Source: Lepiota brunneoincarnata
Lineage: Eukaryota; Basidiomycota; Agaricomycetes; Agaricales; Agaricaceae
Assembly (NCBI GenBank): GCA_023014365.1
Contig: JAEBUN010000002.1
Span: 3,658,001 to 3,722,000 of the forward strand
DNA length: 64,000 nt
Reading direction: 5' to 3'
Shown here in pieces: positions 24,044 through 35,704 of this stretch. The position numbers and the translations under genes are program-made. The notes under the pieces are model-generated. The model worked only from the letters and a program-made list of their open reading frames with translations, was not told the DNA's origin and ran no database searches. Each line of letters starts with the position of its first letter. The stretch's first letter is position 1.

Positions 24044-25342
24044 GACGAGACAACTCCAAGTTAGGGGGGAACGTTTGTTGCAAAGGAGGTGTTTATGAGT
24101 TTGACTGCGGATTATAGATCATGATCGAATTATCCTTTAACTCTGTTGGTCGGGCTTCGCGGCATGGGGAAGGTCTTTTTTTGTTGAGAGAATCGATCAC
24201 AGGCATTCAATCAATAATGCTTAGATTACTTACTGATCTGTGATCACTGTCAGCTGGGAGGATTAATCTCAATGAAACACATGGTCACTCTGTGTGAGAT
24301 GGAGCAAACACCCTGGACAATAAATAGTACAATTCAGTGCATTTGAGATGTATGGGTGGGATAACCAAGGACGAGTTCCATCATGGGAATCAGAAGACAA
24401 CAATGCGACGGCTTTGGCGCTGAAGATCGTCATCCCGACTAAGTCGCAATGTGACAACACGAGTGCATGCTGTAGACATGGGTATGGTTACCTTTGTCCT
24501 GCGTCCGCAAAATTCTTGCACATCAGATAATGCAGCGAGATCATTTATGCGCTTATGTGTGCGCGCACATTGAATGGGGGGACTCGCGCGGGTTTTGCCC
24601 TTGCAAAGGGGCTCATCAGAAGGCTTAGCGCTTAACCGCTGCTCTAACGCGTGAGCGACAGAATCAGACTAGTATGGACCCGATATAGTGATCGGTCTGC
24701 CGGACTGGCTAACGGTGCCTGCGCCCGGGACCCGTACAGGTAGGCCCCAAAACCCATATTAGGCATTAGGGCGTGGTTCGGCCATCGTCCCTACCTGCTA
24801 CGCCCAAGCGCTATACGTATTTCGACAGTATCCCTGGGCATAGCGATACCACTCCTATCTTTTCATGAGGAACAGCATTAGACCACGGGAATGGAAGGTT
24901 CGATATCCCCGGAGGTAACGGCGATTTCAACTTACATCACGATGCAGTTAGCGCGCGCTAGCGATAGGGTCTTCTCTCTTCCGATAGTTCTGGAGACGCT
25001 CCGAAGGTGGATGAGCGATGCAATCTATCTCGTTGTGGTAGAACTGATCCCATGGTTTTGCAGTTTACTCGTTGAGAACACATTGTGAGTCCCCCCTGTA
25101 TCTTCCCTTGTAGGTGTTATCTATTTGTGGTCTCCCGGATACCCATGTCAGTTGCATCTTCCACTCTCAAAGATCAAAGTTCTAATTCTCATGATCATAC
25201 CTACGCTGATTCCCATAGAGACGCTCATAAACTTTCACAAGTCGAGCAACTACGTCCCAAGGCCTGCACTCATCGATCTCTAACCAGAAGCTGAACTTGC
25301 TACCTCTACTTATTCTTTCGCTTTTCTCACTACTACTGCAAC
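24044..25342. other. intergenic; block B 5' flank, copy 2
   Basis: From about 24410 it matches 6910-7810. It contains a tRNA-box-like stretch (about 24580-24660, minus sense; see findings). Upstream of the peptidase start it is pyrimidine-rich. No further gene is supported. Confidence 0.45.
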
Positions 25343-26389
25343 ATGGCACCACGTTCCTCCGCGTCCAATCCTACTGCGAGCACAGAAGGGAGAATGTCGT
25401 GGTCTGTGCAGGGCGCAGGAAAGGAGTGTGAGACGTGGTATAGAATCTACGGTGACCTGGGGTCCGGGAGACGACCGTTAGTAGCCCTCCACGGTGGACC
25501 CGGCGTATCTTCGGACTACCTTGCAATTCTTTCCGATATCACTCAACAAAGGTCCATTCCGGTAGTCATATACGACCAACTTGGAAATGGACTCTCGACG
25601 CACCTTCCAGAGAAAATGGGAGACATTTCGTTCTGGACGGAGCAACTGTTTCTGGACGAGCTGAAGCTCCTGGTGGAGCACCTCGGGATTTACGAGGACT
25701 ACGACCTCCTGGGTCATTCATGGGGTGGCCAACTGGGAGCACGACATGCCGTGAGGCAGGCTGGTGGGCTGAAGCGTCTGATCCTCATGTCGTCGCTTGC
25801 CTCAACTGAGCTCTGGAACAAGGCTCAGGCTATCCACCGGAAAATGCTTCCACAGGATGTTCAGGATGCGTTGGATAAGGGAGAACGAGAGGGGAAAACA
25901 GACAGTAAAGAATACCAGGATGCGGTCAACGCATTCTATGCACGATTTGTGTGCACCTTGAATCCAATGCCGGAACCGATTGTTAAAGGTTTCGAGTGGC
26001 TCGAAAAAGACCCGACTGTATATTTTACAATGTCTGTTCCATCTACATGCTCATGAGAAATGACACTCACACAATCTCCAGGAATGGGCCGAACGAGTTC
26101 ACTGTGACTGGATCAAATAAGGACTGGACAATCGTCGACGAAATCCACAAAATCTCGGTTCCTACCTTGCTCACGAACGGCAGGAATGATGAGGCGGCCG
26201 ATATCTGTATCCAGCCCTTCTTTAAATTGATCCCACGTGTTCGTTGGGTTCAATTCCCGGTGCGTTCAACAGCCGTTTTGTTGTCAACCTTGAACAGCTC
26301 TCATCTGGAGATGATAGAAATCCAGTCATATGGCGCACTTCGAGGAGCGCGAAAAATTCATGGATGTCAGTCGGACAGTTTCTGACTGA
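25343..26389 (+). CDS. proline iminopeptidase-like alpha/beta hydrolase
   Basis: Three exons, 25343-26031, 26082-26259 and 26318-26389, join to 312 residues. Expected activity is release of N-terminal proline or similar residues from peptides (family S33-type). Visible landmarks: oxyanion-hole HGGPG after LVALHGG, the VIYDQLGNG strand, the nucleophile elbow GHSWGG with its Ser, a cap region with many charged residues, a strand leading to the likely acidic residue (LLTNGRNDEA), and the C-terminal SSHMAHFEERE with the catalytic His. No signal peptide is seen, so it is probably cytosolic. Compared with the copy at 7814-8875 the last residues are shifted by one inserted base (DVSRTVSD in place of DIVGQFLTE), behind the active site. 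Neighbours are the 7-TM gene and UstYa-like sequences. Confidence 0.85.
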
Positions 26390-27232
26390 GTGATACAGAC
26401 CCCAGTACATAGCCTGAGTTTCCCCTTTGGGACTCAATATCTAACAACTTAATAGTGACTAGTGGGCGCCTTTGTTTTTGTTACATTGAGTATGAATCGA
26501 TTGAGTCCTTTAGTGTTGGAATTGTATACCTGTCTGCATTCTACCCTGACCTTACAATGAACGGCTGGATTATCCCAGTTTAATCACTTTTCGGAGGGCT
26601 TGAAAGGCCACATACGTCGCCTGACCAAGTAGTCCAAGACAACGAATTAACCTTGTCCTAATCGACCACTTCAAATGAGGTGGTATCGAAATGTCTAGTT
26701 CACACCCCTTGAAATTAGGTTACCCCCACTAGGAAGCCGGTGCATGCGAGACTTCTGACTACGATCAAAATGATACACAAATAATTGCAAAGAAATCATT
26801 CATCGTTGAATCTCATCTCGTACTTCGACTGCCCTGCTATTTACATAGATAGGGGCCGAATAACACCGAGCAAGTGCCCGATCAATCGATTTGGCTCGAC
26901 ACTTATTTCTTAGTCCTCTGGCTCTTCTCACTGCAGCACTTACAACCAACCCCCAGCCATTCTTTGCCTCTGGATGAAGGTTCTCCAGGTCTGCGCGGGT
27001 CTCTTCGGGATAAGTATCCGATTCGTTCCTGAACCATGTTGTCATGTAGGCCCTCCTCACATGCAAATCGTACAAAATTGCTATTGCAGCGTGTACGATC
27101 AGTCACTCTATTCAATGGTCTTCAGCTCTCCATGATGTTTGAGCTGAAGAAGCTGGTTTTTACACACACCAACCACCGTGAGGATGTCCAGCACTGGTAG
27201 TTTAGGATCAGCAGCGCTTACTCCCTCTTAAG
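26390..27232. other. intergenic, nothing recognised
   Basis: No gene is supported. I looked for a membrane-anchor exon for the UstYa-like gene that begins at 27233 and did not find one here. Confidence 0.4.
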
Positions 27233-27747
27233 CATGGGACCCTGACGGCTTCCTTCGCGAACTCCCTTTGAACATCCGGAACGCGGCCATGACGTTCAAT
27301 AACACATCGCATTACGGGCTCCACGACGTACGCAGCTGGGAATCACTCACGCCTCCGGGAAACGGTTGGGTGGTACTCGAGCCTGGGCCGAGGTCATACG
27401 CGGTGTCGATGTATCACCAGCTACATTGCCTAAATTCTATGCGCTACGACCTGACCCAATCCAAAATCGGAAAGGTGACCACCAAGGCGGAACTTGGCCA
27501 TGCGCACCACTGCTACAACTATGTTCGCCAAGGTCTTCAATGTGGGCTTGACTTGACCTTGGATTCGAGCCACGATGGGCTCGGTAGTACCGCACACGTT
27601 TGTCGTGATTGGGACACAAATAAGGGCGTTCATGGAACAGGAACTACAGGAAGTATTCCGCGTACTATACTTAGATGTGTACCGGGGCTATTCGGAATGT
27701 TCGCCGGGGCTCTTGATGAATTCAGACCGTGTTGGAAGCTGTACTAG
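27233..27747 (+). CDS. UstYa-like (DUF3328) catalytic region without anchor exon
   Basis: UstYa-type proteins are membrane-anchored enzymes that carry out oxidative cyclisation or hydroxylation of peptides in fungal dikaritin pathways, and DUF3328 also occurs in other clusters. Here the open frame reads ELPLNIRNAAMTF, then SWESLTPPGNGWV, the first signature YHQLHCLNSMR (HxxHC), the second signature HAHHCYNYVRQGLQC, and HVCRDWD near the end. These are in the order typical for the family. The frame is open up to an AG at 27232 that looks like an acceptor, so an upstream exon is expected. The usual N-terminal transmembrane exon is absent nearby; one is found 1.3 kb downstream (29013). The gene may therefore be broken by rearrangement. 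A decayed copy is at 12836-13130. Confidence 0.65.
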
Positions 27748-28075
27748 AAATTAACGGGTGAAATATCATTGTGATTACTCCCTGGAGCTATCGATTCAAT
27801 CTTTTCATCATCCCATAACATTCTGGCAACCGGTCAGCGTTGAACTTTTAGTGATATACCACGCCTCGGGTATCAGCCGCCAAGGGCTCTGTGATTTCTA
27901 ACTATACAATAGTCAACTCTCAGATCTCACTGTTAGGGTAACCCACTTTTCCAGTGGGCATGGTCATGATATCTGATCATTAGTGAGCGCAGATGAGTAC
28001 CCAGATTCGGTATGAGATGATGATCCAACGACCACATATACCGTACTCATTCATTCAGCCATACCATTGCTCGTA

Positions 28076-28740
28076 ATGAAGCTCTTCGATCCACCTAGCA
28101 CATCTCTCAAAAACTTTCTGCCTCTGCTCTTCGTGATGTCGTTGAGCACTGTCTTTAATGCTACCTTGACATGGAATGGCCTCCAACTATTGTCCAGCTT
28201 ACAACGGGGCAGAGGTAAGTCCAAATGTAATGAATCCTCCACAAAATGGAAAGCTCAATGGCGAGGATTTGCAGAGCTCGAGCGCTATCCTGGAAGAAAT
28301 GAGGTCCCCCTCGACCTGGGACCAGTAGTTCAGTTAGTTGATGCCAACACGCGCTATAGCCTGAGTGCAGACGACGAATGGGACACACTCCTCCCTTCCA
28401 ACCATGCAAAAGGTGTCCACCTCGGGTCATCCGGGGAGGGCACTCTTTTCATCTCTGTCTATCACCAAATCTCCTGTCTGAACACTCTCAGGAAGCTCTA
28501 TATGAATCCTGGTTGGGAAGACGACACAAAGAAACATGATACGGCTCATCATTGTCTTAATAGTTCTACGTCAAGCAGTTCTCTGCAACGGTGATACCAC
28601 ACTGGAGCGATCTCATTCAGAAGAAGTAAACGGGAAACTGGTAGTTGTCCGCAACCGGGATGGATATTCTTCATGTGTGTAAGAACTGGGAGGGGCTGAG
28701 GACTTTGGCTGAGAATGACAGCTTCTCGAATATCATTTGA
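28076..28740 (+). pseudogene. second UstYa-like (DUF3328) gene, frameshifted
   Basis: Start MKLFDPP with a hydrophobic anchor segment (FLPLLFVMSLSTVF), then an intron beginning at about 28213. The downstream exon has WDTLLPSNHA, then VYHQISCLNTLRK, where the first signature has Ser in place of the usual His (HxxSC). HHCLN follows, then after a shift VLRQAVLCNGDTTLERSHSE, and after another shift VCKNWEGLRTLAEND before the stop at 28738-28740. The two frame changes (about 28560 and about 28668) break the protein. Both lie in otherwise well-preserved motifs, so either decay is recent or the indels are assembly errors. Confidence 0.65.
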
Positions 28741-29012
28741 TCGTGCCGCTGAACGACGTATTACTGGAGTTTGATCTCAGTTAGGTACAGTCTATAGATG
28801 GGATAGGAGCGTAGTTGATGGGTCTGATAAAGTAACTAGCGGGCACCTTCTCGTACCGGGCGGCATCAATCCCAGTTGAACATTTGTTGTCATCATTCAT
28901 TCCAATTCCGATAAATGAACTCTTAAACAGATCGGGTACGGTACATTATTATAAAGTCTTTCTTGCATAAGAAGCACCTACTGCATTACTTCAAGTCCTT
29001 CCCCTCGTAGTC

Positions 29013-29309
29013 ATGAGCTTCAACCGCGACGAAGAGACGAAAGCTCTTTTACAAAGTGAGGGCGACCTCGACGCCCCGCCTACGGAAGATGCCCCTCGAG
29101 AAACATGGCTGAAGAAGACGGTCTCTTCCCGGACAGTCTATCTCATCTGTTTCTTTCTCCTTGCGTTGAATGCTGGACTCTTAGCAGTCAGCTGGCACGC
29201 TCAACGAGAGATTAAAGGGGTGTATGTCTCTATGGGGCGTGATATTACATCTCTCCCAAGACCAGACCCATTCGCTGGGCTATCTGAGGCAGCCAAGAGC
29301 CATGTTGAA
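29013..29309 (+). pseudogene. orphan N-terminal exon of a UstYa-like gene
   Basis: The frame starts MSFNRDEETKALLQ and has a charged cytoplasmic part. One transmembrane helix follows (TVYLICFFLLALNAGLLAV), then a linker ending SLPRPDPFAGL, a motif usual between anchor and catalytic part of basidiomycete DUF3328 proteins. A GT donor follows (AAG|GTGAGG at about 29310). I find no catalytic exons downstream before block E starts at about 29950. It is probably the separated 5' exon of the gene at 27233 or of a lost paralogue. Confidence 0.55.
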
Positions 29310-29951
29310 GGTGAGGAACCATTTTTTTTCGAGTCGTCACCGTAATGACGTATCCATCGTATTGGAAACAGGAATACCTGACTACTGAGGTGGTTGCTAC
29401 AAGCTATTACATTGAGTGTGCAGTCAAGCGCTCATAATCCAGTGTATATAGGGATGATGGCGTGTAGTAGAGATATTTTCTAGCTTGGAAGACCATTCGT
29501 AGTGACGATGAGAATTTTCTTACATCCTCGGAAACACAGCCGTGGCTCCCGACGAGTGATATTCATGAGGTGGGTGTTGACAGCGGTATTATCCCCCGGA
29601 TACATATTTCTAGTTCGAAATCACACCACACCGTATAGCATGCAAGCATCACAGTATTTTGGACTCAGCAGCAGGTGGATTTGGGGACGTAACGCGATAA
29701 TAGCTTAGAACATGAGGAGGCTTAGTCTATTCTGCAGCTGCCTGCGTGGATCGGTACAACGGGCGCCTCACGCCACAATGTGCTGATATGGGAAGGTTCT
29801 GTTACCCCATTGGAGGCACCCTCCTGGCAGCCATCATGTTTCTTTAGGCTCATCACTGAATAGAACTTGCTCTGGGAGAAGCCGCAAGAATTTTCGCAAT
29901 CTTCAACGGAACTCACCTTGATACCAACCATGAACTTCTCTTGATCAAATT

Positions 29952-32900
29952 ACGCAGAGTCCTCTTTTGCATTACCTACAGCAACGGAGTTGTCGGCTCT
30001 GGAGTTAGTCCAGCGACCCGCCGAAAGATTACGGATAAATCAAGGTTCCCGTGTACAATGTAACTCTCTCAACAGGGAACTGACGAGCTTCTATTTGCTG
30101 TAGAGCTTGTCAGATGGTGAGTGATAATTGGTGCATCACCCTCGAGTCAATTTCTGCGGACCGGGGTTGCTTCTGATCTCATTGGTTTCTTCAATAGAGA
30201 CAGGATTATCGAAGAACTGATTATCACTATCCGTGAGTTCAAACGTCCCACTTTGCGAACTTGTGGGTCCCGATACTTTCAACGCTCCACACGTTCATTC
30301 CGATAATGACAGACGAGCGGGCCATATGCTCTCGGTGATCAATCCCTTTGATACCCGGCGCCTTTCCATCAGATTGGTTGCCATTAATGACCTTCGGCCT
30401 GATTTTATCAGATCAATGATAACACACACACATCTTGGACAATAGGTGAGCCGCGGAGGGGTTATTTGGCGTCTACTGAGTAATAATATTTTCATAAAAA
30501 TCATTCTACCACACCCGGAGAGAGCGTCGAGCGTAGAAAAAGAGGGGATACACTTTTTCTGTTATCTATCTCGCGACTGAAGGTAACGAAATATACGTAA
30601 CACCAGTCTGAGCATCCTCAGATCATAACAAATCATCAGTTAGTTTCTTTCTCCTGAAAGCTAGATGTTGAACGTGGTTTGTCATCAGATCTCTCCCCGC
30701 TGACTGTTGGAAGCCCTGCCACTGTCTCCGACTGATACTGCGCAAGCGTGGTACTCGACCAAGCGCGGCCTTGAAGCACACGTAGAATAATCATCAACGG
30801 TGCAATTGACTGCGTAACAGGGCTTCAGTGATTTCGTCAGGTCCCTTCAAAGAATATCGCACACACCTGGGTTTGACCGAGGACGGGCAAAGCTAGGTTC
30901 TGAATGGGGCTATTGATGCCATAGCTTACGAGGAAAATGATTCCGTTTATCGAGTAGAGGGCAGCGGACTCTACTACCATAGAAGCCACGGAAACATATT
31001 CCGATCCAGATCCAGCCACCACCCGCTGCATCTGACGCCTCATGTAAAGTAGCCTTGTTACGATACAAGCCGTTATGAGGACATTTAACTGCGATTGAGA
31101 TTGCCCAGTAAGGAATGCCCAGATTAATGCTGATCGTCGACCAGAGCGTTATTCCGGGAGTGCAGAGCATGATTATGAGTAGGAGAGATAAAGCTATAAG
31201 GGTCACATATTTCTAAGACAGTGCTTCAGGAGTCAAAAATAATTCAACACGCACTGAATGAAGCAAGGAACATCAGGTTCGGTAAAATCGTCCAGTACCA
31301 CCCAAAGCGAGCGAAGAACATCCAGAATCGGTACAACTAAGATTTCAGTGTTAGTGAATGACAATAAGTGACAGAATAAATGACCTCCTACCAGAAAACC
31401 GTCCTGGAACCAAGTGTTGATAATGTAGACAACATTACAAACGAGACCAACGGTGCCTGCGCCAGTAGCGAAGTATTCGTTTGGGCCGCCGGGGTAGTTA
31501 CGGTAGTCCACGAAAGTCGCCTCACCGCTCTTGATATTCGTCGCATTTCCGACATTGCCCATGATAAACAAGAGGGAAATATAAAGCATAAGGCAATATT
31601 CCCTCAAAGTCTTCTTCCCCGAGAAGAACAACTGCATGCACGAAAAGAACAGCGTTAAATGAACACCTTGATGATACTGACGGTCTTCCGTGTGAATCAC
31701 CTTGCGGAATCACCGAGCACTAAGTGTTACACTCACCATAAGCTATGGCCCCGAGGAATAAACCATCAATGATGGTACGTTCGTTGTACAGATCGAAGGA
31801 GGACTCCCCGGGAGGCGCATACGGGTTGCTCATGATGGGCGGACGGAAGCAAGGGACGTCCAAAACTCGAGCGAGTATAAATACTTAATCTAGGCTTCCT
31901 CTGATCAGGCACAACACTTGTTTCCCAGATGACGGTGAGTTGTAGTGTCAGGGGCGTGACCCCCCTCTGCTTCTACTGAAATTCGAGATTACTCCATGGA
32001 AACATCTGTCGATATTAATATCTCAAAATTTCCAGGTGGGAGGCAAAAAGTAGTGTACCACTGTAGTGTGATACATCCCACACCACACTCCTCTCAGATC
32101 CCGAAAGCGCATTGCCAGGCATGTCATAACGAAGCATTGAATACTCACGTCTTCGCTTCCAACGCACGCCCACTGTGCATACAGACTGTGTGAGTATCCA
32201 CCTCTTGTGCGGGGTAAACGAATCGTGTGTGATCAGAGGGATATCAATAGCCACCCACAATGAGGAAGCAAATTTTTCCTGCCAGAAAGACTTCTCATAC
32301 ATGCTTGGGAATTCCCCGTGTTTGGAAATTGTTAGAAACGAAACAACACGTGTCACTGGTAAACCCAGGCACAGAGCTCTCAAATAGCGCGCTTTCACAA
32401 ACTCAAACCCTTTTATAGTCTATGCCACCCAGCATGAATCCCACGGATACGTTAAAATTTTGTCTGTGAGATAACAATTCATCGACATATTTTGCACGAC
32501 TTTCACTCGATGCGCAGATTGAGTGTTGCGGTCGCGCGGTTTTTTGTTGGCTCTTGAATTATTCACCCGCCTCCATCCTTCCCAGTGTCCCTACCGTGTG
32601 ATCGTTCTGTGTCAAGTGCCCGAACCAAGGATCAATACATCGGAGCTTCGGAGGACTTAGCGGAGGTCGGAGTCATATCCATGGTAACATGACAATGAGT
32701 CGTGGACGCCACCAAAGGGACAGAAAGACACAAGTGCGTAGTACAACCGGTGCGGTAATCTAGAAGCGCCCGTGGGAAGATCCGTCTAACCACACGAGGA
32801 TACTTGCAAGCCTCAGCAATGACCACGACTGTTCATAGATTATCCACCGTACTCAGCCCTGTAAAACCGCCGGATACCATCAACCGACCCATAGCAAACT

Positions 32901-33935
32901 CCGAACACATCGCCTCCACAGCTAACAACCTCGCCGAAACCATATCAAAAGTCGCAAGAGAGGTCGGTGAACTATTCAAGGATGTACCATACGTGAAGGC
33001 TTTTGCGGGAGTGTTGGTCCAAATCATCAAGATCAGAGAAGTGCACAAGTTTGGCTTGGAGAATATAGGTCAGCGAACTAAGCACAGAACAGGAAATTCA
33101 AACGGAAAAGGATCGGTCCTGGGAACTCGTTCATAAGATATTGCGTAGATCGAAGATCATCCTTGATGGCCTGCTCCAAGTTGCCGCATCATCAAACAGA
33201 GATCAGCTGGAGGACACGGAGGGGAAGTTGGGAGAGTACAATTGGTACAACTCCGATGTCTTTCCTTTGGGTGCTTACTACGTCGCTCAACCCTTGCTTA
33301 GTCTCCTTGAAGAAATCCTCAGCACGCTCACGAAAGAGGTCCCAAAAGGCGTTAGGGCCAAATTCGATCGATATGTAAATCGGAACTCAAGGATCGAAAC
33401 CCTGGCCAAGTACGATCGTCTTATCGATGATTTCAACACAGATTTTGTTGTACGGTCAGAGCTATAATTCTGTTGCATAGTCTCATTCCAGCTGTACAGA
33501 CTGACCTTCTACTCAAACTCCGTATCGTTCATCCACCTCAACTGACTCAGGCACCTTCAGGCCCTGTCGGGTACGATAACCCCCTTACCCAAAGCCAGGG
33601 ATCCAAAGCCCTAATACTTGTCCCACTAATCTAGTGTCCTCTATAAACCCGTTCCGCGCCCTGGCCAGATGGTTGGGAGGGATGGAGAAATGTCCAAGGT
33701 GGTTGGGACGTTGCTCAATCATTTGTCGCCTCGGATCGCCATCTTGGGAGCAGGTGGGATGGGGAAAACCACACTCGCTCTCACCTGCTCTACATGATCT
33801 TGCAGTAATTGAGCGATACTCCTCACGGTACTTCGTCTCCTGCGAGGCCGTCACGTCGTTATCCGGATTGATTTCGGAAATTGCTAACACTCTACGCGTT
33901 CCACTTGCCGAACGTAATGAACATTTGATCGACAC
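29952..33935. repeat. duplicated block E, copy 2
   Basis: Pairs with 13478-17913. It lacks the two LTR-like insertions of copy 1. The plus-strand NLR continues beyond the duplicated part to 35704. Confidence 0.75.
30623..31833 (-). pseudogene. 7-TM protein of block E, frameshifted copy
   Basis: Paralogue of 14647-15850 with the same start (MSNPYAPPGESSFDLYNER, start codon 31831-31833) and exon plan. Relative to that copy one extra base near 31090 shifts the frame after IPYWAISIA. The remaining part (QMQRVVAGSGSEYVSVAS and SINGIIFLVSYGINSP) continues in another frame and would be lost. All other membrane segments are conserved. A single indel is the only obvious lesion, so it could be a recent pseudogene or an assembly error. 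Confidence 0.65.
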
Positions 33936-35704
33936 CGCCCTTGCTTCGTTTCTTGAGAGCAGTATACTATGCCTGGACAACTTTGAGACTATATGGGAAG
34001 ATGAAGCAATCCGACGGGACGTGGAAGGACTTTTTATCTCACCTCGATCACCTGCCCAGACGTGCCATTATTGTAACAATGCGAGGTACTCAGCGCCCAT
34101 CCGGACTTTCCTGGTCGAGACCATTGCTCTCGCCATTGGAAAAACTACGCGATGCTGACTCGAGACTGGTAATCGAGGACGCTGGTACGCCAATGGACGA
34201 ATTTACCGAGAAATTGCTCAAAGCTGCCAACGGGATACCTCTGGCCATTAAACTCATTATCGCTCAATTACAAGAGGGGAATGAGCTGCCCGAATCGTTG
34301 TGGGCACGGTGGGAGCGGACACAGACGAGCGCGATAGGGACGGGTGGCAAACACCGCCTGTCCAATCTCGACACTTCCATTCACCTATCTGTGTACAGCC
34401 CGCGTATGCAGGCAGATTCGAGAACCCGTCTGGTTTTTTCCATGCTATCGAGGCTTCCAGATGGGTTCTCGTGCCGACAGGATGCTATTGATGGACTGCA
34501 AGATCATTTTCCAGGGACCATCCGTCTTCAGGAGATATTGATAACCCTGCAACGGGTCTCATTGGTCTATGTTGATGCGACTGGGGAGCATCGCAGGTAT
34601 CGAATGCTTGTGCCGATCCGGGAGTTTGGCATTAGGTTGCAGGTAGAACACCCCCTCCATAACTGCTTGGTCGCGTTTTACACTGAGATGATGAATCGTT
34701 TCGTCAACTGCGCTGATCCTGCTGGGCATGGAATAATTCCACCAGAACTTCTCAACATACACTCAGTCTTTGCAGAAGGACTGAACAAAGACAGGGTAGA
34801 TGAGATGATGGTGGACGCTTCGATCAGCTATACCCGCTGGGCCATATATACTGGCAATCCCACTGAGGAAATCATGGAGCTGGCATCACAGAAAATAGTG
34901 GAGCAATTGGAGCTACATGCACGATGTATTTCGACATTGGGGCATGTGTATATGCGACGAGACAAACTACACGAGGCCGAGTCAGCTTTCACAAAGGCTA
35001 TCGAGCTCCATCGCCGACTTCATGATGTACTTGGTGAAGCCAACGATACCCAAAAACTGGGAGCGTTATATTTGCGATGGGACCAGCTAGATGAAGCTGA
35101 GTTGTCCTTCAAGAAAGCTATGGAGCTTCATCGTCAGGCACGTGATGTGCTTGGTGAGGCTGGCGATAGCCAGAAGCTGGGTAGAGTGTACCTGCAACGG
35201 GATAAGCCAGCCGAGGCCGAGCTGTCTTTCAAAAAAGCCATCGAGCTTCATCGTCAGTCGCATGATGTCCTTGGTGAGGCCAATAGCATCCAGGACCTGG
35301 GGAATGGGTATTTACGACAAGATCAACTAGACAACGCCGAGTTGTCTTTCAAGCGAGCCATTGAGCTTCACCGCCAGACGCACTTCGTACTTGGTGAGGC
35401 CGGTGATGTCCAAGGTCTGGGCGAAGTATATTTGCGACAGTGTAGGCTAGATGAAGCAGAGTCGTCTTTCATCCAAGCTATCGACCTCCATCGTCAGTTG
35501 CATTCTGTACTTGGTGAAGCTCATGGTGTTCGGGGGCTGGGCAAAGTGTATTTGGAACGGGAAAAGCTAGAGGAGGCTGAGAAACACCTTAATCAAGCTT
35601 GTCTTCTTCATCGTCGGTGCCAGTCATCCCGAGACGAAGCCATAGATTTGCGTTTACTCGAACATGTTCGGAAGTACAGGGAGGCGACACCAATGCATGG
35701 GTAA
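32819..35704 (+). CDS. NB-ARC NLR with C-terminal TPR repeats
   Basis: Predicted STAND-class signalling ATPase, cytosolic, of the kind linked to non-self recognition in fungi. The start MTTTVHRLSTVLSPVKPPD (32819; an ATG 15 bases upstream is also in frame) leads an N-terminal helical region split by several short introns. The NB-ARC part shows the P-loop GAGGMGKTTLALT (about 33750), a Walker B-like SILCLDNFETIWE, a RRAIIVTMRG strand, and GIPLAIKL. From about 34920 there are six TPR units spaced 40 residues apart, repeating the pattern LGxVYLRxDxLxEAExSFxKAIELHRQ. Two single extra bases (about 33785 and in a T-run at 34031-34035) break the frame within NB-ARC. The 1.76 kb frame after 33941 is otherwise open, so I keep it as a gene but it may be inactive. 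Duplicate fragments are at 613, 16756 and 39420. Confidence 0.75.

Noticed and set aside
28858..29012. Possible promoter elements upstream of the orphan UstYa exon
   Set aside because: Nothing beyond A/T-rich stretches that I can tell apart from background.
34920..35630. Possible CRISPR-like or satellite array because of the regular 120 bp period
   Set aside because: The repeats are in frame and encode TPR helices; CRISPR arrays are not expected in a fungal nuclear genome.
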